Assembly: GCF_016653315.1 (NCBI RefSeq) | Contig: NZ_NHSH01000051.1 | Span: forward strand, 48,254 to 112,253 | Direction of reading: 5' to 3' | Length of the DNA stretch: 64,000 bases | Origin: Halochromatium roseum | GTDB taxonomy: Bacteria > Pseudomonadota > Gammaproteobacteria > Chromatiales > Chromatiaceae | Part shown: piece by piece, positions 44,033 through 54,284 of the stretch | How positions within the stretch are numbered: position 1 is the stretch's first letter | Layout: each line of letters begins with the position of its first letter | Notes under the pieces: model-generated | Told to the model about the DNA's origin: nothing | What the model saw: the letters and a program-made list of their open reading frames with translations, nothing else | Databases searched by the model: none | Translations under genes and position numbers: made by a program

Positions 44033-45259
44033 CTAGTGCTGCAAGAAAGGTGAGCTGCGGCGCTGTGCGCTCAATCGCTCGATGCCGAGCACGGCGAGCA
44101 GGCGCTCGACCATCTGCTGCTGGGTCTGGCGGTCGCCGTGCTCGGCCTCGATGTTGTAATACTCACCGAGCCGATGGCGGGCGACATAGTCGGACAGAGA
44201 GCAGTCGAAATTGGTGCTGTTCAACTGCTTGTGCATGACATTCAGGCCAGCGGCATTGAGCGCAGCAACCCGACGTTTGAGCGCGGGGTCGGCGCTGAGT
44301 GGTGCTGTGCCCACGACGAAGATCAGGTTGTCCTCATCGCCTAATCTGCTGTTGCCTTTTGTGCTGCCGCTGCTGCTGTTACTGCTGCCGGTGCTGCCAG
44401 AAGTGCCGGTGCTGCTGATGCGACTGGCATTTCTGCCGCTGATGTTGCTGCGGCTCGCCTGGACGCCTGGATTGCTGTTCAGCCGGGCTCCCGGATAAGC
44501 CCTGAGCGACACGCTCTCGCGGGCCATCGAGATGCTGCCGGCACCGCCATTGCCACTCCAGCCGTTGTGATTGTTGTGCAGGGCCAGGACGGGTCCGTGG
44601 CGGTCTTGGTAATGATCCAGTATTGCCTGGCTGTAGCCGGGGGCTGGCGCGCGTTGGCCAGGGCAGCGCCTGGACTCCGCCTGAGAGCGACTGAAATTAC
44701 GATTGGGGTCCTGACCTAGGAAGTTGCGCTGTCCACCGCTGTCGACTGCCAGCAGACCGCCGCCATAGTCGATCACCGCCTGTACCGCGACATCGAAGGC
44801 GGTGTCTTCGTTGTCATGCGGCAAGATCCAGAATGGTCCTTGCGGATGCTGTTGATGCTCAAGGATGTGGAAGGTCCAGCGGAAGCGGCCTTCGTACACC
44901 TGTTGCTGCCGATAACAGAGCCCTGCGCCTTGGATACGGCTGAGGTTACGACGGATGTCGGCTGAGTTGGCACGGGTCGGCTCGAGGCAGTCGCTGATGG
45001 TCGTCGAGGAGCCTCTCGAGCCGTCGCCTGCGCAGCCGAACAGCACTGCAAGGACCAGGATGGCAGCCAGACAGTGCAGTGGTCTAAATCTGCCTTTCAG
45101 CAGCGTGCCGATTGCAGGCGTTTCGCGTGCAGCGGTGCTAAGCGTAAAGGCTCTGCGGGCTTCATAGACTATCCGCCAAGCGCTAAGCGCGGGGCGATCC
45201 CTGTCGATGTCGATGACGTTACTCCGCTGTTGTCTGCCCGGCTGGTCTATCCGTCTCAT
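44033..45259 (-). CDS. Membrane-anchored or lipoprotein-like protein, possibly M14-peptidase-like
   Basis: 408 residues from the ATG at 45259, which overlaps the stop of the MurE-like gene as ATGA behind a GGGAG site. After an unusual 52-residue N-terminal stretch comes a hydrophobic segment with a lipobox (ILVLAVLFGC). The body contains HDNEDTAFDV, GQDPNRNFSRSQ and LALHNNHNG, whose HxxE, NRNF and later His recall zinc carboxypeptidases of the M14 type, though the match is weak. A Ser/Gly/Asn-rich tract (STGTSGSTGSSNSSSGSTKG) interrupts it. Coupling to a cell-wall-type ligase makes a periplasmic peptidase role plausible (inference). Confidence 0.5.
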   Translation of the reverse strand: MRRIDQPGRQQRSNVIDIDRDRPALSAWRIVYEARRAFTLSTAARETPAIGTLLKGRFRPLHCLAAILVLAVLFGCAGDGSRGSSTTISDCLEPTRANSADIRRNLSRIQGAGLCYRQQQVYEGRFRWTFHILEHQQHPQGPFWILPHDNEDTAFDVAVQAVIDYGGGLLAVDSGGQRNFLGQDPNRNFSRSQAESRRCPGQRAPAPGYSQAILDHYQDRHGPVLALHNNHNGWSGNGGAGSISMARESVSLRAYPGARLNSNPGVQASRSNISGRNASRISSTGTSGSTGSSNSSSGSTKGNSRLGDEDNLIFVVGTAPLSADPALKRRVAALNAAGLNVMHKQLNSTNFDCSLSDYVARHRLGEYYNIEAEHGDRQTQQQMVERLLAVLGIERLSAQRRSSPFLQH

Positions 45260-46959
45260 GTCATCTCCCATCCGAGTCGGCGCAGATTGAGCTGCACCTG
45301 CTTCCGGTCGCTATAGGGGCGCTTCATCCCTTGCTGGTCGATGTAAGGCTCATGGCCCTTGCCGGCGATCAGAGCGACCCAGGGCTCGTCGTCGGGTCGC
45401 GCGGCCAGCCGGTCGAACAATGCGGCGATCGCCGCGGCCCGATCCAGGATCAGGGTCGGTGGCTCGGGGCAGTCGCGCATCCCGGCCAGGGTGTCCTCGG
45501 CGATGGCTTGGGGGTCTTCGAAGCGCGGATTATCAGAGGTCAGAATCACCTGATCCGAGCCGCGACAGACCGCCGCGCCCATCAACGGCCGCTTGCCGCG
45601 GTCGCGGTCGCCGCCGCAGCCGAAGAGAGTCAGGACCCGCGCCTGCGGGAAGGCCTCGCGGATCGCGGCGAGGATGTTCTCGAGCGCATCCGGGGTGTGG
45701 GCGAAATCGATGACGATGGTGCGTTGCTGATGGACGACGCAGTCGAAGCGCCCAGCGACCGGCTGCAGGGCGCGCCAAGGCTGCTCGGGCTCGCGGCCGA
45801 GCAGTCGGGTCGCGAGCGCGCAGGCTAGGGCGTAGTTGGCGCGGTTGTAGCTCAGCGCGAGAAATGGCCGTGCTTGCAGGGCCTCGGCGCTGATCGGCGC
45901 GCTCGGACACCGGGAACTGGCTGGCTCGGAGAGGCCGGTTCCCCGCGGTAATGCGGGTGTCTCAATGCGCAGGACCGGCACCTCGCAACCGCGCTCGAGG
46001 CGCAGCCGCTGCTCGACCTCGGCGCTGCTGGTGAGCAAGGGCACCCGGTCGGCGAGTTGATCGAGGATCAACGCCTTGGCGGCAAAGTAGCTCGCCTCGT
46101 CGCCGTGGTAGTCGAGATGATCTTGGCTGAAATTGGTCCAGGCCGCGGCGGCGAAGCGCAGCCCGTGCACGCGGCCTTGATGCAGCGCGTGGCTGGAGAC
46201 CTCCATCACCAGGGTGTCCGCCTCGGCGCGATGCTGATTCAGGATGCGACGCAGCTCGATATAGGGTGGCGAGGTGAAGCCGGTCTCGGCCAGCGGCTGG
46301 CCGTTCAGCGAGAGCCCCAAGGTGCCGAGGCTGAGCACCCGGCGTCCAGCGGCGAGCAGGATCGCCTCCAGGTATTTCACCGTGGTGGTCTTGCCATTGG
46401 TGCCGGTGACGCCGGCGATCTGCCAGTGCTCGGGTCCGGTCGCAAAGAAATGATCGCAGAGCCGCGCCAGTGTCTCGCCCCAGGCGCCCGGGGCGGTGAC
46501 CAAGACGGGTCGGCCCGCTAACAGCTCAATGGGGTCAGACTCGGATTGGCGTGACTCGGGGTGATCTGCCTTGAGTTGATGTGCCTCGGATTGGCATGAC
46601 TCGGATTGCGACGGCACGAGTTGGCATGGCTCGGGTTGAGAAGGCTCCGCTTGACAAGGCTCCGCTTGAGATGACTTGGGCTTGCTTGGGCGGGTTTTCT
46701 GGCCAGGGCTTCGATGATCAGCGCCCAGCGGGCGATTGATCACCAGCGCGCCGAATCGGCTGTGCGCCAGATAGCGTTCGATGATCTCGGAGTCGCTCTT
46801 GCCGTCATCAAAGCGCTGAAAGCAGAGGATCGAACTCGGCGTGCAGCGGTCGGCGCGCCATTGGATGTCGCTCAGGCCGTTGAGGTCTAGCGCCTCGAGG
46901 TCGGGTGTCTCGCTGAAGCGGCAGGCGCTCAGGATCTCGAGCAGTGGGGAATGGTTCAA
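45256..46959 (-). CDS. MurE-like Mur ligase with repeat insertion
   Basis: 567 residues. The core matches MurE: GVTGTNGKTTTVKYLEA (ATP site), EVSSHALHQGRVHGL, TNFSQDHLDYHG, FGCGGDRDRGKRPLMG, DNPRFEDP and IAGKGHEPY. The DNPR motif is the one known for meso-diaminopimelate specificity. The N-terminal UDP-sugar domain is divergent, and residues about 97-141 are a nine-fold Gln/Ser/Glu/Pro pentapeptide repeat. It is not in a dcw cluster; its neighbours are a PEP-mutase-like enzyme and an anchored protein coupled to it. It may be an accessory paralogue. Confidence 0.82.
   Translation of the reverse strand: MNHSPLLEILSACRFSETPDLEALDLNGLSDIQWRADRCTPSSILCFQRFDDGKSDSEIIERYLAHSRFGALVINRPLGADHRSPGQKTRPSKPKSSQAEPCQAEPSQPEPCQLVPSQSESCQSEAHQLKADHPESRQSESDPIELLAGRPVLVTAPGAWGETLARLCDHFFATGPEHWQIAGVTGTNGKTTTVKYLEAILLAAGRRVLSLGTLGLSLNGQPLAETGFTSPPYIELRRILNQHRAEADTLVMEVSSHALHQGRVHGLRFAAAAWTNFSQDHLDYHGDEASYFAAKALILDQLADRVPLLTSSAEVEQRLRLERGCEVPVLRIETPALPRGTGLSEPASSRCPSAPISAEALQARPFLALSYNRANYALACALATRLLGREPEQPWRALQPVAGRFDCVVHQQRTIVIDFAHTPDALENILAAIREAFPQARVLTLFGCGGDRDRGKRPLMGAAVCRGSDQVILTSDNPRFEDPQAIAEDTLAGMRDCPEPPTLILDRAAAIAALFDRLAARPDDEPWVALIAGKGHEPYIDQQGMKRPYSDRKQVQLNLRRLGWEMT
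46537..46671 (-). repeat. 15-bp repeat, nine units, inside the MurE-like gene
   Basis: Nine degenerate 15-bp units encode pentapeptides such as SQAEP, CQAEP, SQPEP, SQSES and RQSES, between the N-terminal domain and the ATP-binding domain. Confidence 0.85.
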
Positions 46960-46961
46960 GC

Positions 46962-47852
46962 CTAGGCCTCGCTGTTGCGATAGCGGCCATAGCGAGCCGC
47001 GGTCGCATCATAGTCCTCGAAGCCGAGCCGACGCCGCAGCTCGGGGAAGCCCATCAGCCGTTGCGGATGCCGTCCGGCCTTGAGTTCAGCCAGCGCCTCG
47101 GTCATCGCCTGCATCGCGGTCGCGAGCAGGGTCAGTGGATAGGCGGCGATGCGGATGCCGAGCGCCTCCAGTTCGGCCGGCGGCAGGATTGGCGTGAGGC
47201 CGCCCTCGAGCATGTTCGCGAGATGGATGCCGGGCGCCTCGCGGCAGATGGTGGCCAGTTCCTCGCGCGTTTCTGGGGCCTCGACGAAGAGCATGTCGGC
47301 GCCCAATTCGCGGAACCGATTGGCGCGCTCGATCGCCTCGTTCAGACCAAGCAGGGCGCGGGCATCGGTGCGCGCCAGGATCAGGATGTCGGCGCCCTGA
47401 TCGCGCGCCTCGACCGCGGCGCGGATGCGATCACAGGCCTCCTCGCGCTCGACCACCGCCTTGCCGCGGGTGTGTCCGCAGCGCTTTGGCGCGACCTGAT
47501 CCTCGAGCATGATCGCGGCAAAGCCAGCCTGGGCGAAGCCGCGCAGCGTGCGTTGCAGGTTCAACGGATTGCCGTAGCCGGTATCGCCGTCGCCGATCAC
47601 CGGGATGCGAACCGCTTCGAGGATGTTGCGGCCCTGGTCCAAGACTTCGGCATAGGACATCAGCCCGGTATCCGGCGCGCCGAGCCGATGCGCGGCAGCG
47701 GCAAAGCCGGACATAAAGGTGAGAGAAAACCCCGCCTGCTCAATCAGCCTCGCGCTCAGCGCATCGCCACAGCAGGGCATCGAGATCAGGCCGCCTTGCT
47801 CGAGCAGCGCGCGCAGCTGGTTGGGGGCGGTGGTCAGGGTGTCGGTGGCCAT
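46962..47852 (-). CDS. Isocitrate lyase/PEP mutase family enzyme
   Basis: 296 residues from the ATG at 47852, with AGGAG ten bases upstream. The barrel motifs are PVIGDGDTGYGNPLN, IMLEDQVAPKRCGHTRGK with the KRCGH catalytic loop, and ILARTDARA. This pattern fits methylisocitrate lyase, oxaloacetate decarboxylase and carboxyphosphonoenolpyruvate mutase relatives; the exact reaction is not defined. It ends two bases before the start of the MurE-like gene, so they are one operon. Confidence 0.88.
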   Translation of the reverse strand: MATDTLTTAPNQLRALLEQGGLISMPCCGDALSARLIEQAGFSLTFMSGFAAAAHRLGAPDTGLMSYAEVLDQGRNILEAVRIPVIGDGDTGYGNPLNLQRTLRGFAQAGFAAIMLEDQVAPKRCGHTRGKAVVEREEACDRIRAAVEARDQGADILILARTDARALLGLNEAIERANRFRELGADMLFVEAPETREELATICREAPGIHLANMLEGGLTPILPPAELEALGIRIAAYPLTLLATAMQAMTEALAELKAGRHPQRLMGFPELRRRLGFEDYDATAARYGRYRNSEA

Positions 47853-48184
47853 CGTCTGGTGCTCCTGTTCGGCTCGGTTCAGGGTTTCGGCGACGCCAGC
47901 GTCAGTGGCCAACGCTCGCCTCGGATTTTGCAGCGCTGACAAGCGGGGCACAAGCAGGCTTTACGAGGTCCGAAACCCTGATCGGCAGCCGGTTCCGAGG
48001 TCCCGATGTTCTGTTTGCCGCGGAGTGATGCTTGGATTAGCCTGATCCGACAGCGAGTCATCGACCGGGAGGGATGCCACAACCATCATCCCGGTGCACC
48101 AGATCGATCGCACTGACCCTTTACGGCTGCTGCCAAGAGTGCTCGAAAGAGGAAGCGGCATGCCATCGCCTGCTGAGGAAAACC

Positions 48185-49258
48185 ATGTCGCCCAGTCCTG
48201 AAGCCGTACCGAATGACGAACAGACCGCGTCGCTGACCTCCGAGTTGACCCCAGCGTTGACCCCAGCCCTGGCCTTTCGGGCCGCTATCGGTGGCGCCAT
48301 GATGGGGCTGGCCAACCTGGTGCCGGGGATCTCCGGCGGCACCATGCTGGTGGCGGTCGGCATCTATCGGCGCTTCATCGATGCCGTGAGCGATCTCACA
48401 CGGCTGCGGCTGAGCATCGCTAATCTGGCGTTGCTCGCCGTGGTGGCCCTGGCTGCACTGGTGGCGATCGGTGCCCTGAGCGGCCTGATCGCGCAAGCCC
48501 TAGTGGACTTTCGCTGGGCCATGTTCAGTCTCTTCATCGGTCTGACCCTAGGTGGCGCACCGCTGCTGCTGCGCATGACCCGGCCCTTCAATCGCGCTGC
48601 CTATGCCGGCGTCGCCGCCGGTGCCCTGGCCATGCTTGCGCTGGCCCTGCTCCAAGGTACGGCGGCCGACGCCGGTGGCGCCCAGAGCAACTGGCTGATG
48701 CTGGGCATCGCCGGCATGGCCGGGGCCTCGGCCATGATCCTGCCGGGGGTGAGCGGGGCCTACCTGCTGCTCCTGCTCGGCCAGTACGAGCCGATCATCC
48801 ATGCCATCAAGGACGCAGTGTCGGCCGCGACTCAGCTCGACCTGGCCGGGGTGCTGGCCCAGCTCGGCGTCATCGTGCCGGTGGGGATCGGTGTCGTCCT
48901 CGGCGTGGTGGTGGTCGCTAACCTGCTGCGCTTCCTGCTGCATCGTTATGAGAAGGCGACCATTGGCGTCCTGCTAGGGCTGCTGCTGGCCGCCCCCGCC
49001 GGGCTCTATCCATTCCGAGAAGGCGTCCCCCCGCAGCTTGGTGATGTCTTCGAGGGTCAGCTCGTCACCGAGCAGAATATCGCCGAGCTGGCGGCGCCGA
49101 AGAACGCTAAGGACTGGTCTCAGCGCAGCTTCAGGCCCAGCCCAAGCCAGCTTGGCGGCAGCTTGGGGCTCATCCTCGCCGGGTTCTTGGTGACCCTGGG
49201 TATTGCGCGGCTCGGGGGAGATGATCGCAAGCGACCTGAACCAAGATCATCGGAGTGA
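48185..49258 (+). CDS. DUF368 membrane protein (probable undecaprenyl-phosphate translocase)
   Basis: 357 residues from the ATG at 48185, with about nine to ten membrane helices. The DUF368 signature is GGAMMGLANLVPGISGGTMLV, repeated in mirror form later as GASAMILPGVSGAYLLLLLG, an inverted-repeat topology. Recent work on the family links DUF368 proteins to recycling of the lipid carrier undecaprenyl phosphate across the inner membrane. A short 12-bp duplication (TTGACCCCAGCG) lies in the N-terminal tail. The AAA/nuclease gene follows after 4 bases in the same direction. Confidence 0.85.
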   Translation: MSPSPEAVPNDEQTASLTSELTPALTPALAFRAAIGGAMMGLANLVPGISGGTMLVAVGIYRRFIDAVSDLTRLRLSIANLALLAVVALAALVAIGALSGLIAQALVDFRWAMFSLFIGLTLGGAPLLLRMTRPFNRAAYAGVAAGALAMLALALLQGTAADAGGAQSNWLMLGIAGMAGASAMILPGVSGAYLLLLLGQYEPIIHAIKDAVSAATQLDLAGVLAQLGVIVPVGIGVVLGVVVVANLLRFLLHRYEKATIGVLLGLLLAAPAGLYPFREGVPPQLGDVFEGQLVTEQNIAELAAPKNAKDWSQRSFRPSPSQLGGSLGLILAGFLVTLGIARLGGDDRKRPEPRSSE

Positions 49259-49262
49259 GGCC

Positions 49263-50837
49263 ATGCGCTTTTTCAATACCGAGGGGCCGGTGCGGCCCGA
49301 CATCCATTACAGCGTGTCGCCCTTGCAGCGTTGGGATCTGGAGGAGATTCTGACGCTGATCGGACGGGAGAAATATTTCCTGCTCCACGCCCCGCGTCAG
49401 ACCGGCAAGACCAGTTGCCTGTTGGCGTTGGCCGAGCAGCTGAATCACGACGGCCGCTATCAAGCGGTCTATGCCAATCTTGAGATCGCGCAAGCGGCGC
49501 GCGAGGATGTCGCGCTCGCGATGACTGGGATCGTGCAGACCATTGCCGCGGCAGCGACCAGACAACTCGGTGACACCGGCGTCGAGTCGCTGGCGACATC
49601 CGTCTTGCGCGATCGTGCCGCCACGGTCGCGCTGGGGCAGTTCCTCGAACGCTGGTGCGCCGCCTCCCCGCGCCCCTTGGTGCTTCTGCTCGACAAAGTC
49701 GACGCCCTGATCGGCGACACCCTGATCTCGCTGCTGCGCCAACTGCGCGCCGGCTACCCCCAGCGCCCCGAGCGCTTCCCGCAGACAGTGGTGCTGTGCG
49801 GGGTGCGCGATCTGCGTGACTATCGCATCCATGCCAGCTCCGAGCGCGAAGTCATCACCGGCGGCAGCGCCTTCAATATCAAGGCCAAATCACTGCGCCT
49901 AGGCGATTTCGACGCCGCCGATGTGCGCGCGCTGCTACACCAGCATACCGAGGAGACCGGCCAGGTCTTCACCCCTGAGGCCATCGAGCAGGTCTGGACC
50001 CTCACCCAGGGCCAGCCCTGGCTGGTCAATGCCCTGGCCTACGAGACCTGTTTCGAGAGGCGCGCGGGTCGCGACCGCAGTCGTGCGATTGATCGCGCCA
50101 TGATCGATCAAGCCAAGGAAACCCTGATCCTCAATCGGGTCACCCATCTTGATCAACTGGCCGACAAGCTGCGCGAGCCACGGGTGCGGCGGGTGATCGA
50201 GCCGATGCTGGCCGGCACCGCATTGGGCGAGGTGCCGATCGATGATCTGCAATACCTGCTCGACCTAGGACTCTGCCGGATGAACAACGGCCAGGGGTTG
50301 ACGATCGCTAATCCCATCTATCGCGAAGTGTTGCCGCGGATGCTCGCCTTCACCCCGCAAGCCTCCCTGCCCCAGATCACCCCGAGCTGGCTCAATCCGG
50401 ACGGCAGCCTCAACCCCGATCGCCTGCTCACCGCCTTTCTCGCCTTCTGGCGTCAGCACGGCCAAGCCATGCTTGGCAGCGCGCCCTATCACGAGATTGC
50501 CCCACACCTGGTGCTGATGGCCTTTCTGCATCGTGTGATCAACGGCGGCGGCACGCTGGAGCGCGAGTATGCCATCGGCTCCGGGCGCATGGATCTGTGC
50601 CTGCGCTATGGCGCGGTCACCCTGGGCATGGAACTCAAGGTCTGGCGCGACGGGCGTCCCGATCCGCTGGACGAAGGCCTGGCACAGCTCGATGGCTATC
50701 TGGACGGGCTGGGCCTGGACACCGGCTGGCTGGTGATCTTCGACCGGCGTGCCGATCAGCCGCCGATCGAGGCGCGCACCACCTATACCGAGGCGCGCAG
50801 TCCGCAGGGGCGGAGCCTGGTCGTGGTGCGGGCTTGA
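49263..50837 (+). CDS. AAA-ATPase-like protein with C-terminal PD-(D/E)XK nuclease domain
   Basis: 524 residues from the ATG at 49263. Walker A is HAPRQTGKTS (42-51). The Walker B segment reads VLLLDKVDAL: D144 is kept but the catalytic Glu position is Lys (K145), so ATP hydrolysis may be lost. The C-terminal domain has GSGRMDLCLRYG (D444) and GMELKVWRDG (E457, K459), a PD-(D/E)XK nuclease core. Such AAA-plus-DUF1703-like proteins are common and of unknown, possibly defence-related, function. It follows the DUF368 gene by 4 bases. Confidence 0.82.
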   Translation: MRFFNTEGPVRPDIHYSVSPLQRWDLEEILTLIGREKYFLLHAPRQTGKTSCLLALAEQLNHDGRYQAVYANLEIAQAAREDVALAMTGIVQTIAAAATRQLGDTGVESLATSVLRDRAATVALGQFLERWCAASPRPLVLLLDKVDALIGDTLISLLRQLRAGYPQRPERFPQTVVLCGVRDLRDYRIHASSEREVITGGSAFNIKAKSLRLGDFDAADVRALLHQHTEETGQVFTPEAIEQVWTLTQGQPWLVNALAYETCFERRAGRDRSRAIDRAMIDQAKETLILNRVTHLDQLADKLREPRVRRVIEPMLAGTALGEVPIDDLQYLLDLGLCRMNNGQGLTIANPIYREVLPRMLAFTPQASLPQITPSWLNPDGSLNPDRLLTAFLAFWRQHGQAMLGSAPYHEIAPHLVLMAFLHRVINGGGTLEREYAIGSGRMDLCLRYGAVTLGMELKVWRDGRPDPLDEGLAQLDGYLDGLGLDTGWLVIFDRRADQPPIEARTTYTEARSPQGRSLVVVRA

Positions 50838-50977
50838 GGCTGGGTCGCGATCTGGCGGCCTTCGATGCTTGGCTGGCGAGAGCCGCTCTTTTTTCTTGCC
50901 GATGGCAGTCTCGGATTTCTCTCAAACTGCTCTCAATGCGGATTCTCGGCATGCGTCACCAGTGCGGCCTGACCGGT

Positions 50978-51708
50978 TCAGCCTGGTGCGCCATTGTCTG
51001 TGTGGTGTTCTCGCATGATTTGAATCAGCCTTTCATCCAGGCAAGAGCGCATGAAGCCGTTCATAGGCTGCCCGTCGCCGGAGTCGTAATAGGCCAGCAT
51101 CAACTGATTGAATTCCAGTTGGCGCTTTGTCGGTAGGTTGATCGCGGGGTAGCCGTGGCTGAGCAGCAGGCCATTCATCAGGAATCGACCCATGCGTCTG
51201 TTGACCTCGTAGAAATACTGCTGCCGGGCCATGTCGAGAAAGATGAAAATGGCCTGATCGTAGATGTCATCCATCTGCCCCAACCGGTTTAGCATGTCGG
51301 TGTAGCGCATGGGCAACTTACTGGCATCGGGCGGCCTGTAGTCAGTGCCGGCGATGCTGACCATGCCGGTTCTGAACGCCCCCCAAGCCAAGGCTTCTTC
51401 CTTGCCGGCGATGGCATGGAGTGATTGGGCGAATTCCCGCTCAGGCTGAAGCCTGCTTGTTTGATGGCCTTGAACAGATGGCGCCAGGCTTCCGCTTGAT
51501 TGATGGCAACCTGTTGATCGCTGAGCTTGTGTCCACCTACGGTGATCCCGTCCAGCAGGGTCTGGATTTCTGGCAGGGTGAAGGGAATGCCTTCGAGATT
51601 GACGGCATCACAGACAAATTCCGGCAGTTGTCGTTGGGCGAGCATCATGGCGCGGCCCAGGTTGGGTTTCATGTTCCAGTGTTTGTCACTGGCTATGCTG
51701 TTGCGCAT
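50978..51708 (-). pseudogene. Fic-family protein gene, frameshifted
   Basis: The reading frame from the ATG at 51708 (GGAGAG site upstream) encodes a Fic N-terminal part (KPNLGRAMMLAQRQLPEFV, HKLSDQQVAINQAEAWRHLF). Near 51438 the frame shifts: inserting one base would join AGFSLS to REFAQSLHAIAGKEEALA and the rest in the second frame up to the stop at 50978. The Fic motif itself is altered: QYFYEVNRR in place of HPFxxGN(G/K)R, with the catalytic His replaced by Gln. Full length would be about 243 residues. It may be a dead AMP-transferase or include a sequencing error. Confidence 0.7.
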
Positions 51709-51831
51709 TTTTTCACTCTCCTGAAGACCGAAGGCTGGAGCAGAAGCCAATCAGGAGCCTGCCCTCGTCTCCTCGGGTGTCGTCAACCAACTGGCCTTCT
51801 GGGAACATCTAGGTTTGACTTAGTGGTCTAC

Positions 51832-54201
51832 TTAGTGGTCTAGAAAGGTCGGCGTCAGGGCGTAGTCTTCTGGCATGTCTTGCTGGGCGTTGCTGAAGAG
51901 ATCCTGCAACCGCTGGCGCAGCCGGGTCAGGCGTTGGCTGCCCGGTTGGCGCACCGCAATGGCCAGCGCCTTGGGCTGAGCAATGAGCACCACCAGCCGC
52001 TTGCCGCGAGTGACGGCGGTGTAGAGCAGGTTGCGCTGCAGCAGGTTGTAGTGCTGGGTGGCAAGCGGGATCACCACCGCTGGATATTCGTAGCCCTGCG
52101 CCTTGTGCACGCTGGTCGCGTAGGCGAGGGCGACCTGATCGAGCTCGCCGGTCTCGTAAATGATCTGGCGGCCGTCGACCTCGATCGTGACCAGTCCCTC
52201 GGCGGTATCGATGCCGAGGATGCGGCCGATGTCGCCGTTGAAGACCTCCTTGTCATAGTCGTTGACCAGTTGGATCACCTTGTCGCCGGGGGCGTAGGTC
52301 CAGCCGAAGCGCTCCAGACGTGGCTGTGCGCTGGGGTTGAGTGCAAGTTGCAGATCGCTGTTGAGGGCGCGGGCGCCGAGGCTGCCGCGGTTCATCGGCG
52401 TCAGCACCTGGATGTCGCGCACCGGATCGAGGCCGAAGCGTTGTGGGATGCGCTCAGTGACCACCTTGAGTAGACGCTCGTGGATCTGCTCGGGGGAGTC
52501 GCAGCGGATCAGATAGAAATCCGGCTCGGGCCGATCGGCCCTGGACTGTTCGCCCCTAGACTGTTCGCCTCTGGACTGATCCCTGTTGGACGGATTGTCC
52601 CCGCACGGATCATCCCTAGACGGATCAGCCTTGGGCTGATCCTCGCGCGGCGTCTCCGGCATGCGCCCAACATTGATGCGGTGCGCGTTGACGACGATCT
52701 TCGAGGCCGCCGCTTGGCGAAAGACCTCGGTCAGGCGCACCGTCGGCACGCGCTCGGAGTGGATCAGGTCGGCGAGCACCGATCCGGGGCCAACCGAAGG
52801 CAGCTGATCGACATCGCCGACTAGGATCATCGCGGCGCCGGTCGGTACCGCGCGCAGCAGCTGGTTCATCAGCGCGGTGTCGACCATCGAGACCTCGTCG
52901 CAGATGATCAGATCGGTGTCGAGCGGATTGTATTGGTCACGCTTGAAGGCCATCGCTTGCGGATCGAACTCGAGCAGCCGATGGATGGTCTTGGCCTCGC
53001 GCCCGGTGGTCTCGGTCAGGCGCTTGGCGGCACGTCCGGTCGGGGCGCAGAGCAGCACCCGCACCGCCTTGGCCTGTAGGATGCGCAGAATGGCATCGAC
53101 CACCGTGGTCTTGCCGACGCCGGGGCCACCGGTGATGACGCTGAGCTTGGCGTTGATCACCCGCGCGATCCCGGCGCGCTGTGACGCGGCCAGCTGGAGC
53201 CCGATCTGCCGCTCGACCCAGGGCAGCGCGCGCTCGGGGTCGATCCGGCCCCAGGGCGGTGCGCCGCGCAATAGCCGCTGCACGCCGAGCGCGATGCCTT
53301 GCTCGGCGCGCTGCAGCGGCGTTAGCAGCAGTGCTGGGCGCTCGTCGATCAGCTCGGCGATCAGGTGCTTGGCCTCGAGTTCGCTGGCGATGGCCTGCTC
53401 GATGATGTCGGGCGGTATCGTCAGCAGCGCCGTCGCCTGTTCGGCGAGTTCATCGTGCCAGGCGGCGCAGTGGCCATTGCCGGCGATCTCCTGCAAGACG
53501 TGGCGCACGCCAGCCTGCGCGCGGATCAGCGAGTCAGGCGGGATGCCCAGGCGCTGGGCCAGCGCATCGGCGGTCTTGAAGCCGATGCCGTGGATGTCGA
53601 GCGCGAGCCGGTAGGGGTTCTCGCGCACCCGCTCGACCGCCTCCTCGCCATAGGTCTTGTAGATGCGCACCGCGCGCGCGGTGCCGACCCCGTGTGACTG
53701 CAGGAACACCATGATGGCGCGGATCACCTTTTGCTCGGCCCAGGCCGCGGTGACCCGTTGCTGGCGTTTGCGACCGATGCCGGGTAGCTCCAGCAGCTGT
53801 TCTGGATTGTCCTCGATGACCGCGAAGACGCGCTCGCCAAAGGCCTTGACCAGGGTGCGGGCGAAGTGCGGGCCGATGCCCTTGACCATGCCAGAGCCGA
53901 GATAGCGCTCGATGCCATCCAGGGTGCTCGGCGGGATCACCTGCAGCCGGTTGGCCTTGAACTGCAGGCCGTGGGTGCGATCGGTGACCCAGTGGCCGCT
54001 GGCCTCGATGTACTCGCCGGCGGTGACGCTGGCCGCCTGGCCGACCACCGTGATCAGGTCATACTGGCCGCGCGCCTTGATGCGCAGGACGCAGAAGCCG
54101 TTCTCCGCGTTGTGGAAGGTGACACGTTCGATGGCGCCACTGAGGTGCTCGGGTGCCGCGGGGCTTGCCGCCTCAGGTCGGAGTTCGCTGCTGGCTGCCA
54201 T
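51832..54201 (-). CDS. recD2: RecD2-type 5'-3' DNA helicase
   Basis: 789 residues. The N-terminal OB-like and helix-hairpin-helix part ([52 protein letters not shown]) marks RecD2 and not the RecBCD subunit. Walker A is [14 protein letters not shown] (K364); [25 protein letters not shown] and [12 protein letters not shown] are further SF1B helicase motifs. It unwinds DNA in repair. Residues about 521-555 contain a pentapeptide repeat insertion (seven 15-bp units). It stands alone after the fic remnant. Confidence 0.95.
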   Translation of the reverse strand: MAASSELRPEAASPAAPEHLSGAIERVTFHNAENGFCVLRIKARGQYDLITVVGQAASVTAGEYIEASGHWVTDRTHGLQFKANRLQVIPPSTLDGIERYLGSGMVKGIGPHFARTLVKAFGERVFAVIEDNPEQLLELPGIGRKRQQRVTAAWAEQKVIRAIMVFLQSHGVGTARAVRIYKTYGEEAVERVRENPYRLALDIHGIGFKTADALAQRLGIPPDSLIRAQAGVRHVLQEIAGNGHCAAWHDELAEQATALLTIPPDIIEQAIASELEAKHLIAELIDERPALLLTPLQRAEQGIALGVQRLLRGAPPWGRIDPERALPWVERQIGLQLAASQRAGIARVINAKLSVITGGPGVGKTTVVDAILRILQAKAVRVLLCAPTGRAAKRLTETTGREAKTIHRLLEFDPQAMAFKRDQYNPLDTDLIICDEVSMVDTALMNQLLRAVPTGAAMILVGDVDQLPSVGPGSVLADLIHSERVPTVRLTEVFRQAAASKIVVNAHRINVGRMPETPREDQPKADPSRDDPCGDNPSNRDQSRGEQSRGEQSRADRPEPDFYLIRCDSPEQIHERLLKVVTERIPQRFGLDPVRDIQVLTPMNRGSLGARALNSDLQLALNPSAQPRLERFGWTYAPGDKVIQLVNDYDKEVFNGDIGRILGIDTAEGLVTIEVDGRQIIYETGELDQVALAYATSVHKAQGYEYPAVVIPLATQHYNLLQRNLLYTAVTRGKRLVVLIAQPKALAIAVRQPGSQRLTRLRQRLQDLFSNAQQDMPEDYALTPTFLDH
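52537..52641 (-). repeat. 15-bp repeat, seven units, inside recD2
   Basis: Seven degenerate 15-bp units encode charged pentapeptides ([35 protein letters not shown]) in a loop of the helicase domain. Confidence 0.85.
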
Positions 54202-54284
54202 TGACTGAATAAACCGCGGATGCCGTGGGTGACGCAGATGCGTGCAGGTTAAAGCTTTAAAAAACAGTGCGCTAGAAAGAGTGT

